DNA of 64,000 bases from Cyrtodaria siliqua (GCA_037043455.1 JAWPHD010011202.1:1-64000); one strand, 5' to 3'; shown: positions 43,640 through 55,140, counted from the first letter of the stretch. The notes: generated from the sequence alone by a model not told the origin. Program-made: numbers and translations.

Positions 43640-43800
43640 TTGTTCATCTGCAATTTCTTTTTACTCATATTCAACTTTTATTGTTATGGAAATGCAATTG
43701 TCACAGGCGTTGCACACAAACACTCCAATTTGTTTTTACTCATATTCAACTTGATTTATTGTTATGGTAACGTAATTGTCACGGGTGTTGCCCACAAGCG
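43640..43800 (+). repeat. Two-unit tandem repeat (about 75-80 bp)
   Basis: TTTTTACTCATATTCAACTT, TTATTGTTATGG, AATTGTCAC and GGGTGTTGC/GGCGTTGC occur twice in the same order. Confidence 0.7.
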
Positions 43801-43900
43801 CCCCAACGCTCAGATGGCAGACAAGTCTCATTTAAAAGCTTTTTGTTTTTGTATGAATTTTTAGAAAATCATACCCTACAAAATTCCCCTGGGAGGTGGA
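43800..43900 (+). repeat. Interspersed repeat, copy of 850-950
   Basis: CCCCAACGCTCAGATGGCAG, AGTCTCATTT and AGAAAATCATACCCTACAAA as at 850-950, followed by a G-rich run. Confidence 0.7.
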
Positions 43901-44811
43901 ATGTTTTGGGGGTTTTTTTGGGGTGGGGGTGCGGGTGTGGGTCTACAGGCCGCTCAAGGACCATGTAGCCAACATGGACTAATGTATGAAGTCTTTATAC
44001 ATGTTATAATTATGATAGTTCAAAATGCTAATTTATTAATAAAGAAATAGGAGTTGGAATAGTTAAACATTCAAAAAACTAGTCAACTAGACTAAGACTA
44101 GTTTTGCACTAACTACAAATGCGTACATTCTACTGCAGAATTAGTCTAACTTAAGTTGGTCTAGTTTTGTGTGGCAATATTTAGTTATTTTGAAATAGAC
44201 GACTTTGGTAACAAGCTATTAATTAAAAAAATAATTAACAATGAGACCTCCATTTTTTTTACAAAATGTGTATTTTGTTCTGCATACTGCAAATATGCCA
44301 AAAATGATTTTGTGAAAATTAGTGAGTTAGACTAGTTTTGCGCTAAGCCCTCGACATGTATAATACTCTTTATTTTTTAAAGTTTTGAATATTTGTATTC
44401 AGTTGATGAGTATTGATACTCAGGCCAGAGTTGTTGTTTTTTTAGATTTACCTAACCTAAATTTTGCACAACTGAAATAAAAAAAAGAGTCAAAATCATG
44501 AATTTTATTTTATTTTTTCCTCATTTGATCTGCTACAAAAAAGTGTGTGTCTAGCTAGAATTTATTAGGCCAGCTTGTTTTGCATTTAACAGTTATGTGA
44601 TTCTTTGTTTGGTTTTCAAGCTCTAAACAATAGTAATAACACCCAGTATAGGAAAATCTTTTTACTAGTCACGGATCTTCGAATTCATGTTAAATAAGTT
44701 AAATCTTGTTGTTTCAAAACAAATCATAATTATGGTTTAATGAAAATAAAAACGTCATCGTTAATAATGTTATTTTTATACTTTTTATTTCCGACGCAGT
44801 GTTTTCCCCAT

Positions 44812-45312
44812 TTTATTTTTATATTTATTCCCTCCTCCTACTGCTGAATTTTATAAAACAAGTATTGAGTAAAATACTCAAAAACTACGATTATCTACAG
44901 CCCTGACAATGTGTGTATAACAAGGTCAGTAGCTTACATGTATGTTAAAGGAAGCAGAAACTAGAACAGGTGATTTATTTTTATATTTATTCCCTCCTCC
45001 TACTGCTGAATTTTGTAAAACAAGTATTGAGTAAAATACTCAAAAACTACGATTATCTACAGCCCTGACAATGTGTGTATAACAAGGTCAGTAGGTTACA
45101 TGTATGTTAAAGGAAGCAGAACCTAGAAACTAGAACAGGTGATTTTATTTTTATATTTATTCCCTCCTCCTACTGCTGAATTTTATAAAACAAGTATTGA
45201 GTAAAATACTCAAAAACTACGATTATCTACAGCCCTGACAATGTGTGTATAACAAGGTCAGTAGGTTACATGTATGTTAAAGGAAGCAGAACCTAGAAAC
45301 TAGAACAGGTGA
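44812..45312 (+). repeat. Three-unit tandem repeat, about 164-168 bp
   Basis: Three units start TTATTTTTATATTTATTCCC at about 44812, 44976 and 45145. They are almost identical (CTCCTCCTACTGCTGAATTT, AAAATACTCAAAAACTACGA, ACAAGGTCAGTAGGTTACAT). Units 2 and 3 are closest. There is no ORF. Confidence 0.93.
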
Positions 45313-45439
45313 AGTGAACTAATTGAACTAACTTATAAGCAACACTAAATAACAGTACTGAAAGTACAGTAGACCTTCATTTTGACTACTGGTAGATTTA
45401 CATTTAATTACCGAGTTAGAAATTATAACGGTTCATGAG

Positions 45440-45520
45440 ATATGGAGAGGACATGACTGACAGACAGACATCCAAGCTAAAAACAATATGTCTCCCCATG
45501 AGTATGGGGGGAGACATAAT
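45440..45520 (+). mobile_element. Family E element 3' end
   Basis: GACTGACAGACAGACATCC followed by AACAATATGTCTCCCC and a hairpin at 45488-45517 (arms ATGTCTCCCC and GGGGGAGACAT), then AATCG. It matches the terminus at 41473-41502. The 5' limit is not visible. Confidence 0.6.
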
Positions 45521-45625
45521 CGTTATGAATCGTTTATCAATGCAAATTTGAAAGAGAATTTAGAAGGATGAGTTAAGGTGACGTGATATTTTGACTACTT
45601 CACTGGTCCAGATAGGATCTGTGAA

Positions 45626-45707
45626 ACATATATGTATTCCAAGTTCATGTAACATTGAGATTAAATCAGAACTTACCACTTCTAGATGAGAGCAACTTAG
45701 ATGAAAC
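45626..45707 (-). other. Duplicated candidate leader (5' UTR) exon, copy 2
   Basis: On the minus strand GTTTCATCTAAGTTGCTCTC, ATCTAGAAGTG is followed by a consensus donor GTAAGT (45676-45671). The same 80 bp occurs at 47857-47939. Either donor could splice to the acceptor just before the ATG of exon 1. There is no ATG in the segment. Expression is not proven. Confidence 0.4.
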
Positions 45708-45729
45708 CAGGGAGTACGTTATAGGGAGG

Positions 45730-45778
45730 AGAAGTTTTCATTATATAACTCTATGTAAACATAGATGGCCGTTTCAAT
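45730..45778 (+). mobile_element. Small family B fragment
   Basis: GTTTTCATTATATAACTCTA, TGTAAACATAGATGGCCG is internal family B sequence without ends. Confidence 0.65.
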
Positions 45779-46294
45779 ACATTATGTAATGTGGTTTGGG
45801 AGATACAAGCTTACATACAAACTTTAACAAGGGGTGCAGACGATGACAACACAACGATCAAGTGATGACAATAGCTCTTTTATTCCTTCGGAAAAGTCGA
45901 CCTAAAAATGGGCAGACATATGAGTGAACTTATAATGTTATATATAAGTATATTAATGGAAGAAAAAAATTAAACTTTTATTTTAATAGAGCTCAAAATA
46001 AAACAGATTCTAATAACTAGTGTATTAATAGCAAAATAAATGAATAATTTCTATTCTTATTTTGGTTAGATATAAAGTATCAATCTTTAGAAAAAATAAG
46101 TATTTATTTTATTTTTGAATAAGGCACACGCTCTTACTTTTTTGTCAAAAGATGTTTCTGGTTTTTTTAATGTATTTATCTCGAAACGGTGGTTTAAACA
46201 ACAACATCTAACTTGAATTGAAACAGTGATTGCTTCGCGGACACAAGCATTATTTTATTTTGACCAAATAATAATGCTAGACAGAAAATATCAA
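45779..46294. other. Unique AT-rich intron stretch
   Basis: No feature was recognised between the B fragment and element B3. Confidence 0.4.
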
Positions 46295-47554
46295 ACAAGA
46301 GGTCAATGACCTTGAAGCTCTACTGATTGATTTTGTTTTCAGGAAGAAGTCGCTACAAACTTGTTTTTTGAAAATCTATTTTTAGCAGTGGCGGCCATCT
46401 TGAATTTCCGGCCGACCTGAAATTTTGCTAGGATCAATTAGACATCAAGAGCAACATTCCTGTGAAGTTTCATGAAAATCCGTCAAGTAGTTTCAGAGGA
46501 GTAGTCGCTACAAGTTTTCATTATATAACTCTATGTAAACAAAGATGGCCGCTGACAGCCATGTTTAACATTTAATCAAAATAATGTTCGACTCCGATAA
46601 CCATCATGTCATGCTGATAATTTTAGAAAAAGTCCCATATCAATATCACTTAAAGTTTTCAAGAAGTAGTCGCAACAAACTTATTTTTTTTAAATCTATT
46701 CTTAGCTGTGGCGGCCATCTTGAATTTCTGGCCGATCTGAAATTTTGCTAGGATCAATTAGACATCAAGAGCAACATTCCTGTGAAGTTTCATGAAAATC
46801 CGTCAAGTAGTTTCAGACGAGTAGTCGCTACAAGTTTTCAATATATAACTCTATGTAAACAAAGATGGCCACTGGCAGCCATGTTTAACGTCGAATCAAA
46901 ATAATGTTCGACTCGGATAACCATCATGTCATGCTGATCATTTTAGAAAAAGTCCCATATCAATATCTCTTGTAGTTTTCAAGAAGTAGTCGCTACAAAT
47001 TTATTTTTTAAAAATCTATTTTTAGCCGTGGCGGCCATCTTGAATTTCCGGCCGACCTGAAATTTTGCTAGGATCAATTAGACATCAAGAGCAACATTCC
47101 TGTGAAGTTTCATGAAAATCCGTCGAGTAGTTTCAGAGGAGTAGTCGCTACAAGTTTTCATTATATAACTCTATGTAAACATAGATGGCCGCTGGCAGCC
47201 ATGTTTAACGTCGAATCAAAACGATTTTCGACAAGGACCAACATCATGTCATCCTGATCATTTTAGAAAAAGTCCCATAGCAATATCCCTTAGAGTTTTC
47301 AAGTAGTAGTCGCTAAAAACTTGTTTTTTAAAAACCTATTTTTAGATTTGGCGGCCATCTTGGATTTCACATCTACATGAATTTTTGCTAGGATCAACTA
47401 GACTTCATGGGCAACATTTCTGTAAAGTTTCATGAAAATCCATTCAGTAGTTTCAGAGGAGTAGTCGCTACAAAAAAAAAGTTAACGGACGGACAGACGG
47501 ACGACGGACACCGCACCACGGCATAAGCTCTGCTGATCTCTGATCAGTAGAGCT
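46295..47554 (+). mobile_element. Hairpin-ended element B3 (family B), complete
   Basis: ACAAGAGGTCAATGACCT start, subterminal AAGCTCTACTGATTG, eight half-units of about 158 bp marked by AGTAGTCGC, TTAACGGACGGACAGACGGA tail, and a 3' hairpin AGCTCTGCTGATC / GATCAGTAGAGCT ending at 47554, followed by AAAAAC. Confidence 0.82.
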
Positions 47555-47856
47555 AAAAACTACCATGTATATGCCAGCATGTTCAAAGAGTAAACATGTA
47601 TTTAAAATGTTACAACACTCATTTAAAAATACTTAAATAAGTTCTCCAGCCATGTTTTGTTACCTGAACATGCTTTTGTTTATTGAAATCGAAACCAAAT
47701 ATACAGCAATAGATATTTACAATTCACACACTGCAATATCTGTGAAAAGCGAGAAAAAGTGTTTTATTTTATGAGTAGAAAACTTTGAACAGGTAAATTA
47801 ACATGCAGGTAAATGTATTTATCAATTATCTGGCAATAGTTGTGCAGCTATACAAT

Positions 47857-47939
47857 ACATATATGTATTCCAAGTTCATGTAACATTGAGATTAAATCAG
47901 AAACTTACCACTTCTAGATGAGAGCAACTTAGATGAAAC
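47857..47939 (-). promoter_or_regulatory. Candidate leader exon copy 1 and start region of the minus-strand gene
   Basis: Near-identical to 45626-45707, including the donor GTAAGT/GTAAGTTTC context after AAGTG (47909). As the most upstream splice-competent segment on the gene strand, it is the best candidate for the first, non-coding exon. The transcription start would then lie just above 47939. No clear TATA box or CpG island marks it. Confidence 0.35.
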
Positions 47940-49156
47940 TTAGTAGTAACACTTGATGAAGGAATCACAGTCACACCTACTATCACTTGATTCAGTCACA
48001 ATTAGCTCTTAGATAAATATTTAAGTTCAATCAATTATGGCAGTGATAATTTAATTACATGTCTAATTACAGTAAGTATTAAACATACAATGGTACTTAA
48101 TGCATCTGGTGCTGTAAATAGATCTGTGTCTAGGGCTCATTTGATTGGTTACATACTATTTAGACTCCTCCCTTTAATTACAATATTGCACTAATATTTT
48201 AAGATCAAAGAGTTGCTATTTGTTACTAGGTGTTTTATGACCCATGCTTATCAACTTCCACCAGACTTCCTGTGGTGACCAGAGTTTTACGACCCATTTC
48301 ATGTGGTGGGAGAGTTTTTACGACCCCTTATAAAGCAACACTAACTGTGGTGGTGGGGTTTTTATGACTCAGATGATAATTGAAGGAATTAGTAAACATA
48401 CTAATATGAGTAGGTGATAATTTAGCCTTCTGTAATCAGAAAATAATTGAGAACAATTGAGTAAGAACACTTTAAACAGTTGAACATAGAGAACAGTGGA
48501 CAAAATTGTCCAGTTATCTTAATTAACGTGTTATAAATTTAATTATTCAACTGACAGTTATTAATTAATTCATAATTAAATTAGTCAATTTAATTGCATT
48601 AGCTAATACAAAAAACATCAGCCAAACATTTATCATAAGTTATTGTACAATGAAAAATAAAATAAACAAGTAAAAATGGCTTTAATTCTCAGAAGAAATA
48701 AGTTTTTTTTTGAGAGTGCTTGTGTTTTGTCCACATGTGGAAAAACATGGAAGTGGTTTTGTCCATCTTTCCAAAATTAAGAGTGGGGTTTTGCCCATCA
48801 ATTTGAAAACAAGAGAACAGTTTAAAGACATATTTCGAGCCTATTGTATTTGGGTGGGGAGAGAATTTCTATAGGTAACTGTAAATCACTGTTAGTCATA
48901 CAATTTCATGAGCAAAGTGTGATATATGAGGCCCACCCAATAAAGCTTTTGTGAGCGGTACACATAATAACACATTAAAGAATGTTGTATATTTATTGTG
49001 TTGTGCTCTGATTTTTGGTCTAAAAACAATAAAGAAATACCAGATAAGTTGTGTATTCAAAAGCTAAATTATAAACATATTTTTTTTCATTAAAGTAATT
49101 TACAAAGTTTTGTTAAGCTATCCTTTACCTCAATGTAGCAATGCTATATATATAAA
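47940..49156. other. Non-coding stretch with weak short repeats
   Basis: Contains diverged repeats of a TTTTACGACCCA-like motif with TGTGGTG (48225-48375) and a TTTTGTCCA motif with GTGG (48720-48790). No gene or complete transposon is seen. Confidence 0.45.
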
Positions 49157-51681
49157 ACAAGAGGTCAATGACCTTGAAGCTCTACTGATTGATTTTGATT
49201 TCAGGAAGAAGTCGCTACAAACTCGTTTTTTGAAAATTTATTTTTAGCTGTGGCGGCCATCTTGAATTTCCAGCCGATCTGAAATTTTGCTAGGATCAAT
49301 TAGACATCGAGAGCTACATTCCTGTGAAGTTTCATGAAAATCCGTGAAGTAGTTTCAGAGGAGTAATTGCTACAAGTTTTCATTATATAACTCTATGTAA
49401 ACAAAGATGGCCACTGGCAGCCATGTTTAACGTCGAATCAAAACAATTTTTGACTCGGATAACCATCATGTCATGCTGATCATTTTAGAAAAAGTCCCAT
49501 ATCAATATCACTTATAGTTTTCAAGAAGTAGTCGCTACAAACTCATTTTTTAAAAATCTATTTTTAGCTGTGGCGGCCATCTTGAATTTCTGGCCGATCT
49601 GAAATTTTTCTAGAATCAATAAGACATTAAGAGCAATATTCCTGTAAAGTTTCATGAAAATCCGCCACGTAGTCTCAAAGGAGTAGTCGCTACAATTTTT
49701 TACTATATAACTCTATGCAAACAAAGATGGCCGCTGGCATCCATGTTTAAACGTCGAATAAAAAAACGATTTTTGACAAGGACCAACATCATGTCATGCT
49801 GATCATTTTAGAAAAAGTCCAATATCAATATCACTTATAGTTTTCAAGAAGTAGTCACTACAATTTTGTATTTTGAAAATTTAATTTCAGCCGTGGCGGC
49901 CATCTTGAATTTCCGGCCGACCTGAAATTTTGCTAGGATCAATAAGACATCAAGAGCAACATTAATGTAAAGTTTCATGAAAATCCGTCAAGTAGTTTCA
50001 GAGGAGTAGTCGCTACAAGTTTTCATTATATAACTCTTCGAAACAAAGATGGCCGCTGGCAGCCATGTTTAACGTCGAATCAAAACGATTTCGACAAGGA
50101 CCAACATCATGTCATGCTGATCATTTTAGAAAAAGTCCCATATCAATATCACTTATAGTTTCAAGAAGTAGTCGCTACAAACTTATTTTTTAAAAATCTA
50201 TTTTTAGCTGTGGCGGACATCTTGAATTTCTGGCCGATCTGAAATTTTGCTAGGATCAATAAGACATTAAGAGCAACATTCTTGTAAAGTTTCATGACAA
50301 TCCGCCAAGTAGTTTCAGAGGAGTAGTCGCTACAAGTTTTTAAGATATAACTCTATGTAAACAAAGATGGCCGCTGGCAGCCATGTTTAACATCAAATCA
50401 AAACGATTTTTGACAAGGACCAACATCATGTCATGCTGATCATTTTAGAAAAAGTTTCATATCAATATCACTTATAGTTTTCAAGAAGTAGTCACTACAA
50501 ACTTATTTTTTAAAAATCTATTTTTAGCTGTGACGGCCATCTTGAACTTCCGGCCGACCTGAAATTTTTCTAGGATCAATTAGACATCAAGAGCAACATT
50601 CCTGTGAAGTTTCATGACAATCCGCCAAGTAGTTTCAGAGGAGTAGTCGCTACAAGTTTTTACAATATAACTCTATGTAACCAAAGATGGCCACTGGCAG
50701 CCATGTTTAACGTCGAATCAAAATAATTTTCCACAAGGATCTACATCATGTCATGCTGATAATTTTAGAAAAAGTCCCATATCAATATCACTTATAGTTT
50801 TCAAGAAGTAGTCGCTACAAACTTATTTTTTAAAAATCTATTTTTAGCTGTGACGGCCATCTTGAATTTCCGGCCGACCTGAGAGTTTTCTAGGATCAAT
50901 AAGACATCAAGAGCAACATTCCTGTAAAGTTTCATGACAATCCGCAAAGTAGTTTCAGAGGAGTAGTCGCTACAAGTTTTTACTATATAACTCTATGTAA
51001 ACAAAGATGGCCGCAGGCAGCCATGTTTAACATTGAATCAAAACGATTTTTGACTAGGATCAACATCATGTAATGCTGATCATTTTAGAAAAAGTCCCAT
51101 ATCAATATCACTTATAGTTTTCAAGAGTAGTCGCTACAAACATTTTTTAAAAATCTATTTTTAGCTGTGACGGCCATCTTGAATTTCCGGCCGACCTGAA
51201 ATTTTTCTAGGATCAATTAGACATCAAGAGCAACATTCCTGTAAAATTTCATGACAATCCGCCTAGTAGTTTCAGAGAAGTAGTCGCTACAAGTTTTTAC
51301 TATATAACTCTATGTAAACAAAGATGGCCGCTGGCAGCCATGTTTAACGTTGAATCAAAACGATTTTTGACTAGGATCAACATCATGTCATGCTGATCAT
51401 TTTAGAAAAAGTCCCATATCAATATCACTTATAGTTTTCAAGAAAAAGTCGCTACAAACTTGTATTTTAAAACTCTATTTTTAGCTTTGGCGGCAATCTT
51501 GGATTTCACATCAACATGAATTTTTGCTAGGATCAACTAGACTTTATGGGCAACATTTCTGTAAAGTTTCATGAATATCCATCCAGTAGTTTCAGAGGAG
51601 AAGTCGCTACAAATAAAAGTTTACGGACAGACGGACACCGCACCACGGCATAAGCTCTGCTGATCTCTGATCAGTAGAGCT
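49157..51681 (+). mobile_element. Hairpin-ended element B4 (family B), longest copy
   Basis: Complete ends as in B1 and B3, with about 15 half-units of roughly 158 bp marked by AGTAGTCGCTACAA. The tail is shortened to TTTACGGACAGACGGACACC. The 3' hairpin ends at 51681 and the following bases are AATAATAC. The last units (AACTTGTATTTTAAAACTCT, TTTGGCGGC) match the last units of B1, so the 3' unit is family-specific. Confidence 0.82.
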
Positions 51682-51717
51682 AATAATACTGTTCTATCAG
51701 GTCACTTGTGGTTTGTG

Positions 51718-51776
51718 TGTAAGGGATTGGGGGCAGGGCGGGGGTTTGGGGTGTCCACCCCCCCCCCCCCCCACAC
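51718..51776. repeat. G-run and C-run low complexity
   Basis: GGATTGGGGGCAGGGCGGGG, GTTTGGGGTG followed by a run of about 17 C. It has quadruplex potential, and the length of the C run is error-prone. Confidence 0.8.
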
Positions 51777-51877
51777 CCCACAACAATATTTTCCCTGTGA
51801 AATATTTCACAATAGCTTTAAACCAAACCTCTGGAAAAGCAAATAGTTTTAAAGCCTTATCAAGGGTTTCGTTTACT

Positions 51878-52035
51878 TTTCAAGTAAACAGTCCACAGAG
51901 TAAAGTAGCCGAGTATTTTTGATTTATACTTCTTTAAAATACTAGTAAAAGTAATCATAATAGCCGGGTAGTCCAGTCAAAGTAGCAGCCAGGAAATCCC
52001 CACCTACCACCTCTTAATGACACCTCTGATTATGT
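51878..52035 (+). repeat. Interspersed repeat, copy 1 (second copy at 59.05 kb)
   Basis: TTTTCAAGTAAACAGTCCAC, GAGTAAAGTAGCCGAGTA, AGTAAAAGTAATCATAATAG, CCGGGTAG and CCTCTTAATGACACC recur in order at 59045-59190. Confidence 0.75.
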
Positions 52036-52254
52036 CATTCACAGGTGTAAACAATTTTTATTTTATTTTATAGTATTCTGAGTAGAACCAGATAGGTCTA
52101 TAGATATACCACTTTCATGCCACAAATCTCCCGAAAGCAAATATTTAGTCAGTAGTGATTCTATATAAATCATTACATAACTTAATCACGAAACTGTTTT
52201 ACATACGTTCGTGTGTCTGACTCATTCCAGTGCCAGTGTGTCTTTTTGATAGTT

Positions 52255-52487
52255 ATAGATATATCCGCCGAATGTCTATTAAGCTAGTTCCCTGATCTAC
52301 GGTATACAACAGGGTACCCTTTTTTAATCAAACTCCTAAATTACGACAATATGTTGAAAGTGATGACTTGTTTGAAATGACATTATTGAGTTCGCTTTAA
52401 GGTTTTACCTTAGTTCATGTTATAGCTCATTTACTATAGATTTATCCGCCGAATGGCTATTAAGCTGGTTCCCTGATTACTCTACGG
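52255..52487 (+). repeat. Local duplication that hosts the 52.5-kb transposon
   Basis: TTTATCCGCCGAATGGCTAT, TAAGCTGGTTCCCTGAT and CTACGGTAT..CAACAGGGTACC occur as 52255-52320 and again split by the transposon (52440-52487 and 54544-54565). The following TCAAACTCCTAAATTACGAC segment is also duplicated (52330 and 54575). Confidence 0.8.
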
Positions 52488-54543
52488 CAGGGATGGAAAC
52501 TAACGGTTGCCCGTTCGCCCGGGACGACTAAATTTCAAGCTGGACGAGTAGATTTCATAAGTCTGTAGTCCGCCCGGGCGACTAGCTTTTTCGACAAGCT
52601 AAAGTCGATTTCCTCGGCATTATTCGTCAATGCGGGATGAATAACATTTCAGTAGAAAACAACAACAAAGAAAATATTTCTTACATAGTTTATTAAGCGA
52701 TTAAATGCAGTAAATACCGTATTTGTCGGCGTATAGCGCGCATGCGCATATAACGCGCACCCCGACTTTGGGTCTGAAATCCTTGGAAAAAAACTTTTTG
52801 TTATGTATTGTAGCGTAAACCTCACATAAAAAACATGTGTTTTCAATTTCAGGACAGCAGAGCGCCATTTTGAATCATAGACCAAAGAGGAAATGTAAAA
52901 CGAATTTTGATTGGCTAAAACAAGCTGCATGTTAGACTGTGTTTTTTTACTCAAGTGTAAATAAACTTGTACTGTTGAGTGTACTTTTGTTGTTTACTCA
53001 AGATTCAATAAAATAAAAATCCCCACGCCCGTGTTCAACTTTTATTACGATCATATTAAATTTATTAATCTGGCGTTGTATGACTGGTTTTGTTTGCAGG
53101 TTATTTACTCTTGCTTGTCAATTTGAAGGTGTTGACAATTTGAAGGTGTTGACAGTTTGAGAGGTTTCTCGAAATGAGATGCATTGTCTTGTGGCATCAC
53201 CTATTAAATGCATTTTCCTAACACATCGTGTCAGCACCTACTCAAAACTTCTGAAGTAATCAAGGACAATTAAGGAATTGACATTTTTCTGCATACATGT
53301 ATTGTTACATGTTTGTTTAATAATCACCATAGTCATCATTGTTTGCGGTCAGATTAGCAAGAACCAAACACTTCACACATTTTCCCAGTCAATTAAACCC
53401 TTTATGAATAATCAAGATTCTACGTTGTCAAATTTTAGAATCGACTTTAACAAATAAATATGTGCGGTAAATCAATACCGCGGTTATCCGGTTGTCGTCG
53501 TTAGGAAGAAAACATAATATTCTATTCTATTCTATTCACGGGTTTGTAAACCCGTCTACGTTAAACGGAAACCACAGCCTCGTTATCATTTCACTTTGCC
53601 GATTGATGTAAACAATGATATTTTTCAACATTCAATGGTATTTTCTCAACAATAATCAACACAAAACATGGTAAAGTTTGATTTTATTATTTTTATTGAT
53701 AATAAGCATATAGCATACAACGCATTTTATTGAAACAATAGAAACAAGCCAACTTTTGTTCGATTCAATCTCTGTAGTAAACTGCCGGTCTTGCGACTTT
53801 TTGAAAACCACAAAACTTCTCATCTTGGCTGGAAAAAAAAAGAGTAAATCATTACTTGTTGCTTAAACCGCGCACCCCAACTTCAGCCACAGAATCTGGG
53901 GTAAAAAAGTGCGCGCTATACCCCGACAAATACGGTAGTCGCAACTCTGTTTATTCGACGATGAAATGCAATTTAAGTCAACCGGATATTGGGAAATAGA
54001 CGCATTTCCGTTTTGGGACATTCTAAAATGCGGCTCCCGTTTTAATTTCAAGGAGCGCGAACGTTACGGTATTTGATGTTATACAAATAACGTATCTTTA
54101 AGGGCACTAGTCAGCCTTTAGGGCCTTCAGGAAGGGGAATTGCAAAAAGTATGCTGTTTTCCTGTATTGTAGTTTAACATTTTTCTAATATGTATATAAA
54201 AAAAAAATTAAGAGGGGAATTTTTCACAGGAAAAGGGTGAAATATATACCATGCCAGAGTAACTGTAATGGCCATGATCAGACTGTAGTGAACTATAGAT
54301 AATAGAATATAAATATGCCTACCTACCGACCCTAGAGCATGCAATAGGAAACACACCTTTTTTTTTGTTTGGCCTAAATAAAGTAAATTTGTGTTAAAAT
54401 CATGTTTGTTAATGTGTTTGTTAGTGTGTCGAAAAGAAAAATACAGAAAATCTGGGCTCATAAATTTTCAGCTGGGCAACCAAAATCCAGAAGATGGTTG
54501 CCCATTTGGGCAACCAAGCTTTAAAAGTTAGTTTCCATCCCTG
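52488..54543. mobile_element. hAT-like DNA transposon (non-autonomous) hosting a second element
   Basis: It begins CAGGGATGGAAACTAAC and ends with the exact complement GTTAGTTTCCATCCCTG. CTACGG is repeated on both sides (52482-52487 and 54544-54549). Inside the ends are related motifs GGTTGCCCGTTCGCCCGGG and GGTTGCCCATTTGGGCAACC. No transposase ORF is seen. The element lies in a duplicated segment, so the empty site can be compared with 52293-52305. About 1.2 kb of it is a second transposon (52715-53937). Confidence 0.82.
52715..53937. mobile_element. TA-flanked TIR element nested in the 52.5-kb transposon
   Basis: Left end CCGTATTTGTCGGCGTATAG then CGCGC. The right end is the complement with one difference (GCGCGCTATACCCCGACAAA, TACGG). 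TA flanks both sides. It is 1,223 bp without a transposase-like ORF. TA target and CCGTATTT ends suggest a pogo/Tc1-type MITE. A minus-strand frame of 101 codons at its left end has no recognisable content. Confidence 0.82.
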
Positions 54544-54949
54544 CTACGGTATCCAACAGGGTACCATTTTTTATCAAACTCCTAAATTACGACAATATGT
54601 TGAAAGTGATGACTTGTTTGAAATGGCATTATTGAGTTCGCTTTAAGGTTTTACCGTAGTTCATATTATGGCTAATTTACATCAATCACCATAGAACTGT
54701 CTTTTAGTGATTCACAAGTTTCAATTTTAGTTTTCACAACATGTCATTTGTTGAAATTGTTCAATGACATTTGACACGGAGCTTAATTATCTCTTTCAAA
54801 ATTGAACGTATTACCCCATTAGATCTCTTTTTAGCTATACTGGCGTTCAGATTATACGGGCTATATAGATAATGACGTATATATTCAAACATGTAATTTT
54901 TTCTATAAGCTATGAACGATTTTTTCCTTCAACTAAATGGGTTTGTTGG

Positions 54950-55140
54950 GAATGGGTTTGTTGGGCGCCGCCATCTTGGATCACGTACAATAACATCACG
55001 CATAACAAGATTTAGTTTCGTCAACGTCAGTTTGTTATGGGAAACACCTCCGACGTCATGGTATAACGCCACGACGGCGTCAAAAATTATGTGACGTTAC
55101 GTGCAATGTTGGGCAATAAGATTGCCCCAAACGTCAGTGT
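54950..55140. promoter_or_regulatory. CpG-rich cluster with CREB/ATF- and YY1-like motifs
   Basis: Against an AT-rich background this stretch has many CpGs. It contains GCCGCCATCTTGGATC (YY1-like), CGTCAACGTCAG, CCGACGTCATGG and TGTGACGTTACGTG (CRE-like cores). It could be a promoter or enhancer. No confident exon is attached to it. Confidence 0.35.

Noticed and set aside
53510..53560. TATTC microsatellite followed by a CGGGTTT/AAACCCG hairpin as a terminator
   Set aside because: Intrinsic terminators do not apply in a nuclear eukaryotic context. The sequence lies inside a transposon.
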